Shown piece after piece: positions 44,908 to 54,400 of a stretch of 64,000 bases of DNA. Below the pieces are notes generated by a model that saw only the letters and a list, made by a program, of their open reading frames with translations, was not told the DNA's origin and did no database searches. The translations under genes and the position numbers were made by a program. This DNA is from Marivibrio sp040218065 (GTDB taxonomy: Bacteria; Pseudomonadota; Alphaproteobacteria; UBA8366; Aestuariispiraceae), in the NCBI RefSeq assembly GCF_040218065.1, contig NZ_JAVJQE010000010.1, positions 62,001 to 126,000 of the forward strand, in the 5' to 3' direction. Within the stretch, counting starts at the first letter, position 1. Each line of letters begins with the position of its first letter.

Positions 44908-46283
44908 TTTTCAACGACTTCGCCTTTCTGTTTCTTTTCCTGCCGGCCGTTTTGATGCTGTTCTACGCGCCGTTCCTGCGGCCGTATCGAGTGGCGACGC
45001 TCACCCTCGCGTCTTTCGTCTTCTACGGTTTCTCGGGCCTCGAGCACGCCCTCGTGCTGGCCTTCGACATCGCTTGGATCTATCTCGTGTGCAGGTCCCC
45101 GCGCTTTCCGGGGGATCGCGTAAGGCTGGCGGTCGCAATCATTCCGCCGATCCTCGCCTTGGTGTACTACAAGTATCTCGGCTTCATTCTCGGTTCGATG
45201 GGGCTCAGCCCTCCGTCAGGCGCCGTCGGACCCGAGGCCTATCAAGGTCTCGACATTCTGTGGGACGTCGCGCTGCCCGCCGGCGTGTCGTTCTTCACCT
45301 TTCAGGTCGTTTCGTACGCCATCGACCGCTATCGCATGCAAGTCGCGGAGCCCCCGCCGTTTCGACGGTTTGCGCTGTATGTGAGCTTTTTTCCACAGCT
45401 GGTCGCGGGGCCGATCGTTCGGTTTGAACAGGTCGCGGACGCCCTCAAGTCCTTGACCCGGTTTCGACCCAGCGCCGAGCAGCTTTATACGGGGGTCGTG
45501 TACATCGTCTGCGGGTTGGCGCTTAAGGTCCTCCTCGCGGACAGCCTGGCCCGCAGCCTCGCCCCGTTCGTCGAGGCGCCGGACAACCTCGGTCTCGACG
45601 CCTCGCTGTTTCTGATTTTCGGCTATAGTTTTCAGATCTATTTCGATTTCTACGGATATTCGCTGGCGGCGATCGGGCTCGGGCTTCTGTTCGGCGTCCG
45701 TCTTCCGCTAAACTTCCTGCGTCCTTACGAGGCGCTGAACCCGCGGGAGTTCTGGCGCCGCTGGCACGTGACCCTATCCTACTGGATTCGCGACTACCTA
45801 TACCGGCCGCTCGGCGGGAACGAGCGCTACAGCCGAAACATTCTGATCGTCTTCGCCGTCTGCGGGTTGTGGCATGGGGCCGGCTGGACTTTTGTGATCT
45901 GGGGCCTTTACCACGCTGTTCTCGTCGCGGGTTACCGGCTGGTCCGGCCGGCGTGGGACGCGCTTCCCCGCGCGCTTCAGTGGGCGGGGAGCTTCAGCCT
46001 CGTGTCCGCGGGCTGGTTGCTCTTCGTCTTCGACTTCTCCGGAATGCAACGCTACGCCGCCTCGTTGGGGACGCCCGGGGCGCTTAGCGCTAGTTGGACC
46101 GACTGGGCGGTTCTGCTTATCGCCGCGGCGGTTTGCTTCGGGCCGAGCGTAGAGAAACTGGCTGAGGCGCCGCCGCTGAGCAAGGGGCGCGCCGCCGCGC
46201 TGGCCGCTTGCGGCGCGGCGCTCGCCTTTGCGACGCTGATGTTCGTCAGCGTGTCGGACAGCTTTATCTATTTCCGCTTCTGA
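44904..46283 (+). CDS. MBOAT-family O-acyltransferase (AlgI-like)
   Basis: A 459-aa polytopic protein. The AlgI hallmarks are present: FNDFAFLFLFLPAV at the N-terminus, YYKYLGF, LPAGVSFFTFQVVSYAIDRYR, FFPQLVAGPIVR, SFQIYFDFYGYS, FWRRWHVTLSYWIRDYLYRPLGG and the catalytic His in CGLWHGAGWTF (about residue 324). It moves an acyl group, commonly acetyl, across the inner membrane to a partner protein such as the preceding SGNH-like one. GTG start overlaps that gene by four bases. Its stop overlaps the convergent methyltransferase gene by 16 bases. Confidence 0.9.
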   Translation: MIFNDFAFLFLFLPAVLMLFYAPFLRPYRVATLTLASFVFYGFSGLEHALVLAFDIAWIYLVCRSPRFPGDRVRLAVAIIPPILALVYYKYLGFILGSMGLSPPSGAVGPEAYQGLDILWDVALPAGVSFFTFQVVSYAIDRYRMQVAEPPPFRRFALYVSFFPQLVAGPIVRFEQVADALKSLTRFRPSAEQLYTGVVYIVCGLALKVLLADSLARSLAPFVEAPDNLGLDASLFLIFGYSFQIYFDFYGYSLAAIGLGLLFGVRLPLNFLRPYEALNPREFWRRWHVTLSYWIRDYLYRPLGGNERYSRNILIVFAVCGLWHGAGWTFVIWGLYHAVLVAGYRLVRPAWDALPRALQWAGSFSLVSAGWLLFVFDFSGMQRYAASLGTPGALSASWTDWAVLLIAAAVCFGPSVEKLAEAPPLSKGRAAALAACGAALAFATLMFVSVSDSFIYFRF

Positions 46284-47062
46284 CGCGACCGACCGGCGCG
46301 CTCGCCGAGCGGCCGCTTCTCCATCACGATGAAGATGCGGAACGCGGCCCACATGCCGAGATAGGGCAACAGCCGCTCCTCGAGGCGCAACAGCCCGTCG
46401 GCCCATTTGGCGGGCAACAAGCTCCACCCTTTGAAGCCGCCGGTCAGCGGATAGGCGAAGAGGCTGAGCCAGCGGCGCTCGACGGTGCGCAGCTCGGGAA
46501 CCCGATCGCTCAGCGCGATGCGACGCTCTTCGCGTTTGAACAGCAGGGTGGGGATCGCCTGATTGCTGTCGAACGGGTCCTTGTCGGTCGCGTTCGCCGC
46601 CGGGGAAAGCGGATCGGCCGTCATGTCCACCGGCTCTTCGTGCAGGAAGTGATAGAACAGCCAGGACAGCGGGGTAATCCCGGGATCCAGCATCACGATC
46701 CGACCGCCGGGCTTGAGCACGCGCGCGCTCTCTTCGAAGAATCGCGCCGGGTCGCCCAGATGGTGCAGCACGTCCAGCATGGCGATCCCGTCGAGGCTCT
46801 CGTCCGGGAAGGGCAGGCGGTGGGCGTCGCCGACGACGTCGATCCAGGGGCTTTCCAGGATGTCCATGCAGACGTCGGCGTTCAGCACGCCTTCGGAATG
46901 GCCGGACCCCGCCCCGATCTCCAGCCACACGCCTTCCTTGGGCAGGGAGGCCGCCATGCGCCGGTAATAGTCGGCGTAGACCGCGCGGAGGCTCGCCTTC
47001 TTCTCCCAGATCCGCCGATGCGCGGCGAGCCGCGGGTCGACGCTGCCCTCCGCCCCAGTCAT
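46268..47062 (-). CDS. Class-I SAM-dependent methyltransferase
   Basis: The 264-aa protein contains WLEIGAGSGHSEGVLNA (SAM motif I), VVGDAHRLPFPDESLDGIAML, DVLHHLGDPARFFEE and GGRIVMLDPGITPLSW. A hydrophobic stretch and basic C-terminus may contact the membrane. It follows the MTase-GT2 fusion by five bases, so the two are in one operon. The methyl acceptor may be a lipid-linked glycan. The ATG at 47062 is preferred because the frame further upstream is only a shadow of the neighbouring gene. Confidence 0.75.
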   Translation of the reverse strand: MTGAEGSVDPRLAAHRRIWEKKASLRAVYADYYRRMAASLPKEGVWLEIGAGSGHSEGVLNADVCMDILESPWIDVVGDAHRLPFPDESLDGIAMLDVLHHLGDPARFFEESARVLKPGGRIVMLDPGITPLSWLFYHFLHEEPVDMTADPLSPAANATDKDPFDSNQAIPTLLFKREERRIALSDRVPELRTVERRWLSLFAYPLTGGFKGWSLLPAKWADGLLRLEERLLPYLGMWAAFRIFIVMEKRPLGERAGRSRQKRK

Positions 47063-47067
47063 GGCGC

Positions 47068-48561
47068 TCAAAAGGCCTTCAGCTTGCGCCAGGCGAAGAC
47101 CACCATCTTCAGCAAGAGCCAACCGTCCCGGAAGCGGCTGATCTGCGGTTCGCCGTAGGTGCGGTCGGCGTAGCGGATCGGCACCTCGACGATTCTGAGA
47201 TTCAGCTTCGCAGCCCCGAAGATCAGGTCGAAATCGCCGAACGGGTCGAAATCGCCGAAATAGCTGCGCCCTTCCTTCAACGCCTCGTAGTCTTTGCGCG
47301 TGATGACCTTGGTGCCGCACAAGGTGTCGGTGAAACGCTGGTTCAAAAGGAACGAAAAGATCAGCGCGAAAGTCCGGTTCGCCCAATAGTTCAGGAAGCG
47401 CATCGCGCCCTTCTCCATCGGGTAGACGAGGCGCGAGCCGTTGACGAACTCGCCCTTTCCGCGGGCGATCGCCTGGTAGTATTTCGGCAGTTCCTCCGGC
47501 GGCATGGTCAGGTCCGCGTCCAGGATCATCAGAATGTCGCCGCGCGCCTGATCGAAGCCGGTCCAGACCGCGTCGGCCTTGCCCTTGCCCGGCTGCTTGA
47601 AGACCTTGATGTCCCAGCCGCCGTTCTCGGCGCGGGCGTAGTGGTCGCGCACGCGCTCGCATTCCTCGAAGGTGCCGTCGGAACTGTTGCCCTCGACATA
47701 GATCACCTCGATATCCTCGCAGAAGCGGGGCAGGCGGGTGATGGCGCTTTCGATGTTGCCCTTCTCGTTGCGGCAAGGGACGAGCACCGTCGCCGACAGA
47801 TTCGCCGGCCGCACCGCCCGGCTGGAGCGCGCGACCACGTAATGCCTGAGCGCAACGCGCCGGATCACCGGCAAGGTGCCGATGAAACGGTTGATCACGG
47901 TCCCCAGGCCGAGGAGCCGTCGTGGGACGATCTGGCGCCATTCGGTCTTGATCGGCTCGAAATCGGCGAGCGCGAGGATCGTCTCGACGTCCTTCGCGCC
48001 GAGATAATTGACCTCCGGCTGGCGCATCTTGAGCTTGGCGATTTCGCCGAGCCGCAGGATCGGCTCCCACAGGCTGGAGTAGTAGGCGACGACAACGCGC
48101 GTCTCCGGCCCGCACAGCCCGTGCAGCCCTTCCAGCGTCGCCTGACAATCGTCGAGATAACCAACCGTGTCGCTGAGCACGATCACGTCGTAGGGACGTC
48201 CCCCGTTATCGGCCAAGAGGCGCTCGACCAGAGGGGCGAGCCGCTCCACATCGCCGTGGTGAAAGCGCAGGTCCGGATGCTGGGCGCGCGCCTGCTCGAC
48301 CATCTTGTCGGAGAAGTCCACGCCGACGCCGATTTTCGGCTCAAGCGCGGCCAGCAGTTCGCCGTCGCCGCAGCCGAGATCCAGCACCGTCTTCCCCGGC
48401 GGAACGAGAAACCGCATATACGCCCGATCATCCTGATAATAGCCGGCGTTGCGCGCCCGCCAGTCGGCGCGCTCGTCGGCGATGCGGTCCGCGAATTCGC
48501 GGATCGCCTGCTTGCGCGGCGAGAGTGCGCTCGGGTCGAACTCAGGGACCTGTTCGGGCAT
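47068..48561 (-). CDS. Methyltransferase fused to GT2 glycosyltransferase
   Basis: A 497-aa protein with two domains. Residues 1-215 are a class-I methyltransferase: TVLDLGCGDGELL (60-70), VGVDFSDKMV and DVIVLSDTVGYL. Residues 255-470 are a DPM1-like GT2 glycosyltransferase: ATVLVPCRNEKGNIESAI, VIYVEGNSSDGT, and the metal DxD in ILMILDADLTMP (Asp348, Asp350). The C-terminus has a hydrophobic run and TYGEPQISRFRDG. It may methylate a polyprenyl-linked intermediate and add a sugar to it. The linker near 215-255 carries basic and hydrophobic residues that may bind the membrane. Confidence 0.8.
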   Translation of the reverse strand: MPEQVPEFDPSALSPRKQAIREFADRIADERADWRARNAGYYQDDRAYMRFLVPPGKTVLDLGCGDGELLAALEPKIGVGVDFSDKMVEQARAQHPDLRFHHGDVERLAPLVERLLADNGGRPYDVIVLSDTVGYLDDCQATLEGLHGLCGPETRVVVAYYSSLWEPILRLGEIAKLKMRQPEVNYLGAKDVETILALADFEPIKTEWRQIVPRRLLGLGTVINRFIGTLPVIRRVALRHYVVARSSRAVRPANLSATVLVPCRNEKGNIESAITRLPRFCEDIEVIYVEGNSSDGTFEECERVRDHYARAENGGWDIKVFKQPGKGKADAVWTGFDQARGDILMILDADLTMPPEELPKYYQAIARGKGEFVNGSRLVYPMEKGAMRFLNYWANRTFALIFSFLLNQRFTDTLCGTKVITRKDYEALKEGRSYFGDFDPFGDFDLIFGAAKLNLRIVEVPIRYADRTYGEPQISRFRDGWLLLKMVVFAWRKLKAF

Positions 48562-48663
48562 GGAATGGCTTGGAATCCAGCGGGGTTGGGAATAGCGGGC
48601 TGGATAGCGCCTGCGTTCACCGGACGCAAGGAAAAGCGCGGGCGCGGGGCCGGCGCACGGGCC

Positions 48664-48858
48664 TTAGGTCAGCAGATTGACCAGTTGGCCGCGTCCGCCG
48701 CTGTTGAGCGCTTGGGAGCCGGTCTGTTGAACCGCCTGGGTGACGAGCTGCAGGACGGCTTCGTCCATGCGCTGCTGTTGCTTGACCGCGGCGATCGCAA
48801 AGTTCTGCTTGGTGACCGCGGCGGACAACGCCACGGATGCGCCGGAGATGCTGGACAT
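48664..48858 (-). CDS. YjfB-like putative motility protein
   Basis: The start at 48858 gives a 64-aa small protein, SSISGASVALSAAVTKQNFA then AAVKQQQRMDEAVLQLVTQA. A small helical protein with an N-terminal Ser/Ala stretch and QQQ-rich middle fits the YjfB-like motility family (PF14070). This is a short and variable family, so the match is from pattern only. A longer frame starts at 48963 but has an Arg/Pro-rich noise N-terminus. If right, it links this area to flagellar function, which would fit flagellin glycosylation in the island. Confidence 0.55.
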   Translation of the reverse strand: MSSISGASVALSAAVTKQNFAIAAVKQQQRMDEAVLQLVTQAVQQTGSQALNSGGRGQLVNLLT

Positions 48859-49011
48859 GTCGCGTCCGTCCTCCACGAAGGGGGCGACCTTCTGCCGTCC
48901 CGTGAAAACCGCTCGTGCGCGGCGACCGGCCGCCGCGGGGCCTGACGCGGGTTTCTCCCGCATCCAGATAAAGAGTATCGCGTCAGGCCCCGATCGGCAA
49001 GAACCGCCCGC

Positions 49012-49581
49012 TTACTGCACGTCCGCCATAACCCGCAGCGTGACGATCTGGTCGGGATCGCGGACCATGCCGCTGCCGGGCGCGCCCTTTTTCAGATCGT
49101 CGATCAGCGCCATGCCGTCGACCACCTCGCCCCAGACGGTGTATTGGCCGTTCAGGTGCGGGGCGCGGTCGAAGACGATGAAGAACTGGCTGTTGGCGGA
49201 ATTCGGGTCCGGCGTGCGGGCCATCGAGACCGTGCCGCGCACATGCGGCGCGTCGGAGAACTCGGCCTTCAGGTCGGGATAGCTGCTGCCGCCGGTCCCG
49301 GTGCCGGTCGGGTCCCCGGTCTGCGCCATGAAGCCGTCGATCACGCGGTGGAAGACCACCCCGTCGTAGAACTTCTCGCGAGTCAGGGTCTTGATGCGCT
49401 CCACATGGTCGGGGGCGAGGTCGGGGCGCATGGCGATCGTCACCTCGCCGCCTTCGAGCGTCATGATCAGCGTGTTCTCGGGATCGAGATTTTGCGCCGC
49501 GGCGCCGCCGGCCGACAGCGTCAGGCCGAGGCCGAGGGCGAGCGCCAGACGACGCAGCGGGGAGCGGGGGGAAAAGGCCAT
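49012..49581 (-). CDS. Exported cyclophilin-type peptidyl-prolyl isomerase
   Basis: A 189-aa protein with a signal peptide, LALALGLGLTLSAGGAAAQN, likely cleaved after AAA. The mature part is a cyclophilin: FYDGVVFHRVIDGFMAQTGDPTGTGTGG, FSDAPHVRGTVSMART, and NSQFFIVFDRAPHLNGQYTVWGEVV. It isomerises proline bonds in the periplasm. It is transcribed against the following exported protein gene at 49680. The loop block TGDPTGTGTGG is standard for bacterial cyclophilin A/B. Confidence 0.9.
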   Translation of the reverse strand: MAFSPRSPLRRLALALGLGLTLSAGGAAAQNLDPENTLIMTLEGGEVTIAMRPDLAPDHVERIKTLTREKFYDGVVFHRVIDGFMAQTGDPTGTGTGGSSYPDLKAEFSDAPHVRGTVSMARTPDPNSANSQFFIVFDRAPHLNGQYTVWGEVVDGMALIDDLKKGAPGSGMVRDPDQIVTLRVMADVQ

Positions 49582-49679
49582 GAAGTCGTCTCCGGTCGGT
49601 AGTGGAAATGCGGGTCGATCCCAGCTTTACTGGCGCAAACGGCGTGCGTAAAGCGCAAGCGCCCGCTAAACTTCGCCGC

Positions 49680-50330
49680 ATGAGGTGGGGACCTTGTCTT
49701 GCGGCCGCGCTGTTGGCGCTGGGCCTCGGCGTCGCGGGCGGACCGGCGGCGGCCAATCCGATTCCCGTCGACGGCAAGGATCCGCGCGACGGCACGGCCG
49801 TCACCGGCTTCCGCCTGCAGTCCGAGGACGGCGGGGCGTTCCTCTATTTCCTGTGCGACGAGGGCGAGCAGAACCCGCGCCTTTGGATCAGCCACGCAGA
49901 GACGATCGGCGAGTCGACCAAGCCCTTCCGCCTCGCCTATTCGATCGACGGCGGGCCGCGGCAGGATCATTGGTTCTTCGTATTGCCGAACCTGAAATCC
50001 GGGGCCTTCTTCCCGCGCTACAATCAGATGTACGAGGCTCGCTTCGGCGAGACGCCGGAAATGTTCGACAAGCAGGCCGGCTCGGTCAACCAAGCCTACG
50101 TCGACTGGTACGACAACATCTACAACAGCGTCGTCGCGGATTTCGGCTTCGGCGGCGACGCGGCCGTGGTCAAGCTGTGGGAGGCGACCGACGGCGCCGC
50201 CGACGGCGGTCGGGACGGCGCCTCCTATACCTACCTCTTCAACCTGATCCCGCTGCCTGATTTCATGCCGCGGCTGAAGAGCTGCTACGAGTCGCCGCGC
50301 AACTACACGCCGGTGACGCCGTCGGGGTGA
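49680..50330 (+). CDS. Exported protein of unknown function
   Basis: The 216-aa protein has a signal peptide, CLAAALLALGLGVAGGPAAA, with likely cleavage before NPIPV. The mature part has a beta-rich start, VTGFRLQSEDGGAFLYFLCDEG, and a later WFFVLPNLKSGAFFPRYN. I do not recognise the family. ATG at 49680 is chosen because the frame upstream of it (from 49602) lies in the gap and lacks coding character. It has its own promoter region divergent from the cyclophilin. Confidence 0.6.
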   Translation: MRWGPCLAAALLALGLGVAGGPAAANPIPVDGKDPRDGTAVTGFRLQSEDGGAFLYFLCDEGEQNPRLWISHAETIGESTKPFRLAYSIDGGPRQDHWFFVLPNLKSGAFFPRYNQMYEARFGETPEMFDKQAGSVNQAYVDWYDNIYNSVVADFGFGGDAAVVKLWEATDGAADGGRDGASYTYLFNLIPLPDFMPRLKSCYESPRNYTPVTPSG

Positions 50331-50495
50331 GGGGTCTTCGTTAGACGGTCGCCTGGGCGCTGCAGCGCCGAGATGGTTGATCAGCGCGCTTTGCGGCCCG
50401 CACCCCCACCTCGAGCCTCCCCCCACTCGAGGGGAGGATGAGAATGAGCTTTCCGCGTTGAGGGCGGCGCCGTCCGGGAAAAATTGGGTTCGTAT

Positions 50496-50578
50496 CGTCG
50501 TCCCGGCCTTGAGCCGGGCCAACCGGTGTAGGAGGGGCGCTCAGGCTCCGGTCGTCCCGGCTCTGCGGCCGGGACGAC
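50496..50578. repeat. Two direct GTCGTCCCGG hairpin elements
   Basis: CGTCGTCCCGG occurs at 50496-50506 and GTCGTCCCGG at 50551-50560. The first forms a CCCGGC/GCCGGG hairpin (50502-50518), the second pairs with CCGGGACGAC at 50569-50578 to give a ten-base stem. They look like members of a family of short palindromic intergenic repeats. Confidence 0.6.
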
Positions 50579-50631
50579 GGGGACTCCGGCTTTCTTTGAG
50601 CAAAAAACCCGTCCCTGCGAAAGCGGCGACT

Positions 50632-50691
50632 CCTGCCTGAGGCCTGTCACATCGTTGCCGGCGGGCGCCACGTCCCGCCGCCTCAGGCAGG
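50632..50691. repeat. 12-base inverted repeat CCTGCCTGAGGC / GCCTCAGGCAGG
   Basis: Perfect 12-base arms at 50632-50643 and 50680-50691 enclose 36 bases just downstream of the soxG stop. It may act as a terminator-like structure or be a mobile palindrome. Confidence 0.6.
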
Positions 50692-50724
50692 GTCCCGCTT
50701 GTCATCGAGAGGCGTAGAGGGCCT

Positions 50725-51408
50725 TTACGCCCCCGCCCACTCCCGCGCGCCGTCGGCGAAGTAGTCCCAGAGGTAGCGGGCGAAGGACCAGCGGATCTGG
50801 ACGTCGTAGACAGCCGAGCCGTCGTCGAGCGCGTCGATCTGGGCTGCGAAGATCGCCGCGTGGTGGAAGACCGTGCCGGCGCATTTGCCGGGGCCGAAGG
50901 CCCGCGGGTGCAGGTCGAGGGGGCAGCCCTTCTGCATTAGGGCGCGAGCCTTGAGGCCCGAAACCCGGATCACGGTGTAGTAGTCCGAGACGTCGACGGC
51001 GGCGTGGTGGATCCCGTCCAGCGCGGCGTCGAGCTTCGCCTTCAGCGGCCCCTCCGCCCCCTCCGGGGCATAGATCATCCAGTGATCCGGGCCCACCCAA
51101 TGGATGCGGTAGCCGTCATGGTCGAGGAAGCGGAGCGGCTCGGTCGGCAGCGAGGCGCCGAGGACCTTGGCCGCCGCGGTCATGAAGCTCGAATTCGAAG
51201 GATCGCCGCGCAGGCTGATCTTGCCGATGAACGGCCGCTCCTCAAACGTCACCGGCCCGCCGGTCGGGCCGACGAGGCCCGCCAGCGGCGAGCGCGCGCC
51301 GGCGGCGTCGAGCGAGGCCGGCGTCGCAGGCGTCGAGCCTTCCGGCGGCGGGTTCGCGAAGGCGGCGCCGGCCGCCGCGAGGCGCTGGGTCACACCGGGT
51401 TCAGCCAT
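50725..51408 (-). CDS. soxG: Sarcosine oxidase gamma subunit
   Basis: The 227-aa protein is the last gene of soxBDAG. Typical blocks are RSPLAGLV near residue 39, DHWMIYAPEG, HHAAVDVSDYYTVIRVSG, and KGCPLDLHPRAFGPGKCAGTVF, which also occur in GcvT-like folds. The gamma subunit stabilises the heterotetramer. Its start lies within the end of soxA (eight-base overlap), implying coupled translation. The complex oxidises sarcosine to glycine, peroxide and, with THF, methylene-THF. Confidence 0.9.
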   Translation of the reverse strand: MAEPGVTQRLAAAGAAFANPPPEGSTPATPASLDAAGARSPLAGLVGPTGGPVTFEERPFIGKISLRGDPSNSSFMTAAAKVLGASLPTEPLRFLDHDGYRIHWVGPDHWMIYAPEGAEGPLKAKLDAALDGIHHAAVDVSDYYTVIRVSGLKARALMQKGCPLDLHPRAFGPGKCAGTVFHHAAIFAAQIDALDDGSAVYDVQIRWSFARYLWDYFADGAREWAGA

Positions 51409-54400
51409 TGGTCCGGCTCCCTTCCTTGTCGAAGAACACGGGCTCGCACAGCGTCACCCGATGCACCGTCTCGCCGTCCATCATGGGCGCGTAGAGCGTC
51501 TCGCCGATGCGGTTGCGGCCGTCCTTGATGAGGCCCATCGCGATCGAGCGCCCGACATTCGGGCTCCTATAGCTCGACGTCACATGGCCCAGCATGGGGA
51601 TCGGCGGGCGGCCCGGCTTCTCCACCAGATGGGCGCCTTCGGGCAGGACCACGTTCGGGTCCTCCGTCAGGATCCCGACCAGCTGCTTCCTGCCCTCGCG
51701 CGCGGTGTCGGAACGGAAGTGCGAGCGCCGGCCGAGGAAATCGTCCTTCTTCTTCGAGACGATCCAGTCCATGCCCAGATCCATCGGCGTCACCGTGCCG
51801 TCCGTGTCCTGGCCGGCGATGATGAAGCCCTTCTCGGCGCGCAGCACATGCATGGTCTCGGTGCCGTACTGGACGAGGCCGTGGCGATAGCCGCGTTCCA
51901 GGATCGTGGTCCAGACCGACAGGCCGAAGCGCGCCGGCACGTTGATCTCATAGGCCAGATCGCCGGTGAAGCTGATTCGGAAGACGCGCGCCGGCGCGCC
52001 GGCGACCGTCCCTTCCCGGAAGGTCAGGAACGGGAAGGTCGCCGGATCGACGTCGATGTCGTCGGTGAGCTCCGCCATCAGCGCCTTCGCATTCGGCCCT
52101 GTGATCGTGCAGACCGCCCACTGCTCGGTGACCGAGGTGCAGTAGACGCGGCGGTCCGGCCATTCGGTCTGCAGCCACTCCTCCAGCCAGCCCATGACGC
52201 GCGCGGCGCCGCCGGTGGTGGTGGTCATGTGGAAGTGATCTTCGGCGAGCCGCGTGGTGACGCCGTCGTCGAAGACCATGCCGTGCTCGTTCAGCATCAG
52301 CCCGTAGCGCGCGGAGCCGACCTTCAGCTGATCCCACTTGTTGGTGTAGATCATGTTGAGGAACCAGGCGGCGTCCGGCCCCTGGATGTCGATCTTCCCC
52401 AGCGTAGAGGCGTCGAGGAGCCCGCAGGTCTCGCGCGCCTGACGGCATTCGCGCTGGACCGCCTCCTCCATGTCCTCGCCGTCCTTCGGAAAGTACCAGG
52501 GGCGCTTCCAGTCCCCGACGTCCTCGAACACCGCGCCGTTGGCGACATGGGCGGGGTGCATCGGCGTCGTGCGCTCCTGCAGGAACAGCGCGCGTCGGTT
52601 TTGCCCCGTCACCGCGCCGAAGGGGGTGGGAACGTAGGGCGGGCGGAAGGTGGTGGTGCCGACCTCCGGGATCTGCGCGCCGCGGATCTCCGCCATCACG
52701 GCGAGAGCGTTGACGTTGGACGTCTTGCCCTGGTCGGTGCCCATGCCGGTCGTGGTGTAGCGCTTCAGATGCTCGACCGAGATGTAGCCTTCTCGTGCGG
52801 CAAGATGGATGTCGGCCGCGGTCACGTCGTTCTGGTGGTCGTGGAAGTGCTTCTTGCCGTGGCCGAGGGGCTTGTCGGAGGGCACGATCCAGACCTGACG
52901 GGCGGGGCCCTCCTCCTCGATCTCGACGGCCGGCGCTTCCGGCGCGGCGCCGTCGCCGAAGCCCGCGTCCTTGGCCGCCGCGGCCCCTGCCGCCAACCCT
53001 TCGGCGAGGCAGCCCGCCAGATCGAAGGTCCCGTTCCCGGCGCCGACGCTGCGGGTCGGCTGCTGGCAGAAATGTGGGACGAAGCACTGCTTGTCGTCGT
53101 CCCATTTCAGTTTGCCTCTGGCCTGGCTGAAGAGATGCACCGTCGGGTTCCAGCCGCCGCCGACCGCGATGCAGTCGCAGCCGAGCGAGTAGGGCGCGCC
53201 CTTCAGGCTCTTGCCGTCCTCCGACAGCTCGGCCACGTCGCAGCCGTGCAGCGCCTTGGTTCCGCGCGTGCCGGTGATCCCGCAGCCGGCGTGGATTTCG
53301 ATGCCGGCCGCGCGCGCCTTGTCGATCAGCGGGCCTTTCGGGTCGGGGCGCAAATCGACGATCTCGACCTTCGCGCCGGCGGCCTTGGCGTCCAGCGCGG
53401 TCTTGTAGGCGCTGTCATGGCCTGTGAAGACCACGATCTCGCGCCCCGGCAGCACGCCGTAGCGGTTGATGTAGGTGCGCGCGGCGGAGGCCAGCATCAC
53501 GCCCGGCCGGTCGTTGTCGGCGAACAGCAGCGGTCGCTCGATCGAACCCTGCGCCAGGATCGTCTGGCGGGCGCGGATCTTCCAGAAGCGCTGGCGCGGG
53601 ACGCCGTCGTCGACCTGAGGGCCCAGATGGTCCGTCACCCGCTCGCAGGCGGTCAGGAAATTGTGGTCGTAATAGGCGGTGACCGTCGTGCGCGGGAGGA
53701 GGGTGACCTCCTCCATCGCCTGAAGCTCCGCCACCGTCTTCTCGATCCAGGCGTCGGCCGGCTCGCCGTCGACCTCGAGCACATCGGACAGCAGCGAGCC
53801 GCCGAATTCCGGGCCCTCGTCGGCCAGGATCACGCGCGCGCCGGCGCGGCCCGCGGCCAGCGCGGCGGCGAGGCCGGCCGGGCCGCCGCCCGCGATCAGC
53901 ACGTCGCAATGCTCGAAATGCTGGGCGTAGCTGTCGGGGTCCCACTCCATCGGGCTTTCGCCCATGCCGGCGGCCTTGCGGATCACCTTCTCGTAGACCG
54001 GCTCCCACAGCTTCCGCGGCCACATGAAGGTCTTGTAGTAGAAGCCGGCCGGGAAGAAGCGCGAGAGCTTGGAGTTGATCGCGCCGATGTCGAACTCCAC
54101 CGACGGCCAGCAGTTTTGCGGCCGGGCCGTCAGGCCTTCATAGAGCTCGGTGACCGTGGCGCGCGTGTTTGGCTCGGTCCGCGCGCCTTCTTCGAGTTGC
54201 ACGACCGCGTTCGGCTCTTCGGAGCCGGCGGTCATGATCCCGCGCGGGCGATGGTACTTGAAACTGCGCCCGACGAGGCGCACGCCGTTCGCCAGCAAGG
54301 CGGAGGCGAGCGTGTCGCCCGGGTGGCCCATATAGCGCGCGCCGTTCCAGGTGAAGCTGAGCGTGCGGGAGCGGTCGATCCGCCCTTTGCCCTCGATGCG

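Larger units (their letters stand above)
50331..50724. other. Repeat-rich intergenic spacer downstream of soxG
   Basis: This 394-base spacer between two convergent genes has no credible open frame. It contains two related GC-rich hairpins and a longer inverted repeat, described separately. Such elements are common in alphaproteobacterial genomes as intergenic repeats and may also end transcription from both sides. Confidence 0.6.

Noticed and set aside
47068..48148. Upstream extension of the 46,268-47,062 methyltransferase on the minus strand
   Set aside because: The extension runs through the methyltransferase-GT2 gene in another frame and has no coding character; the methyltransferase starts well at 47062.
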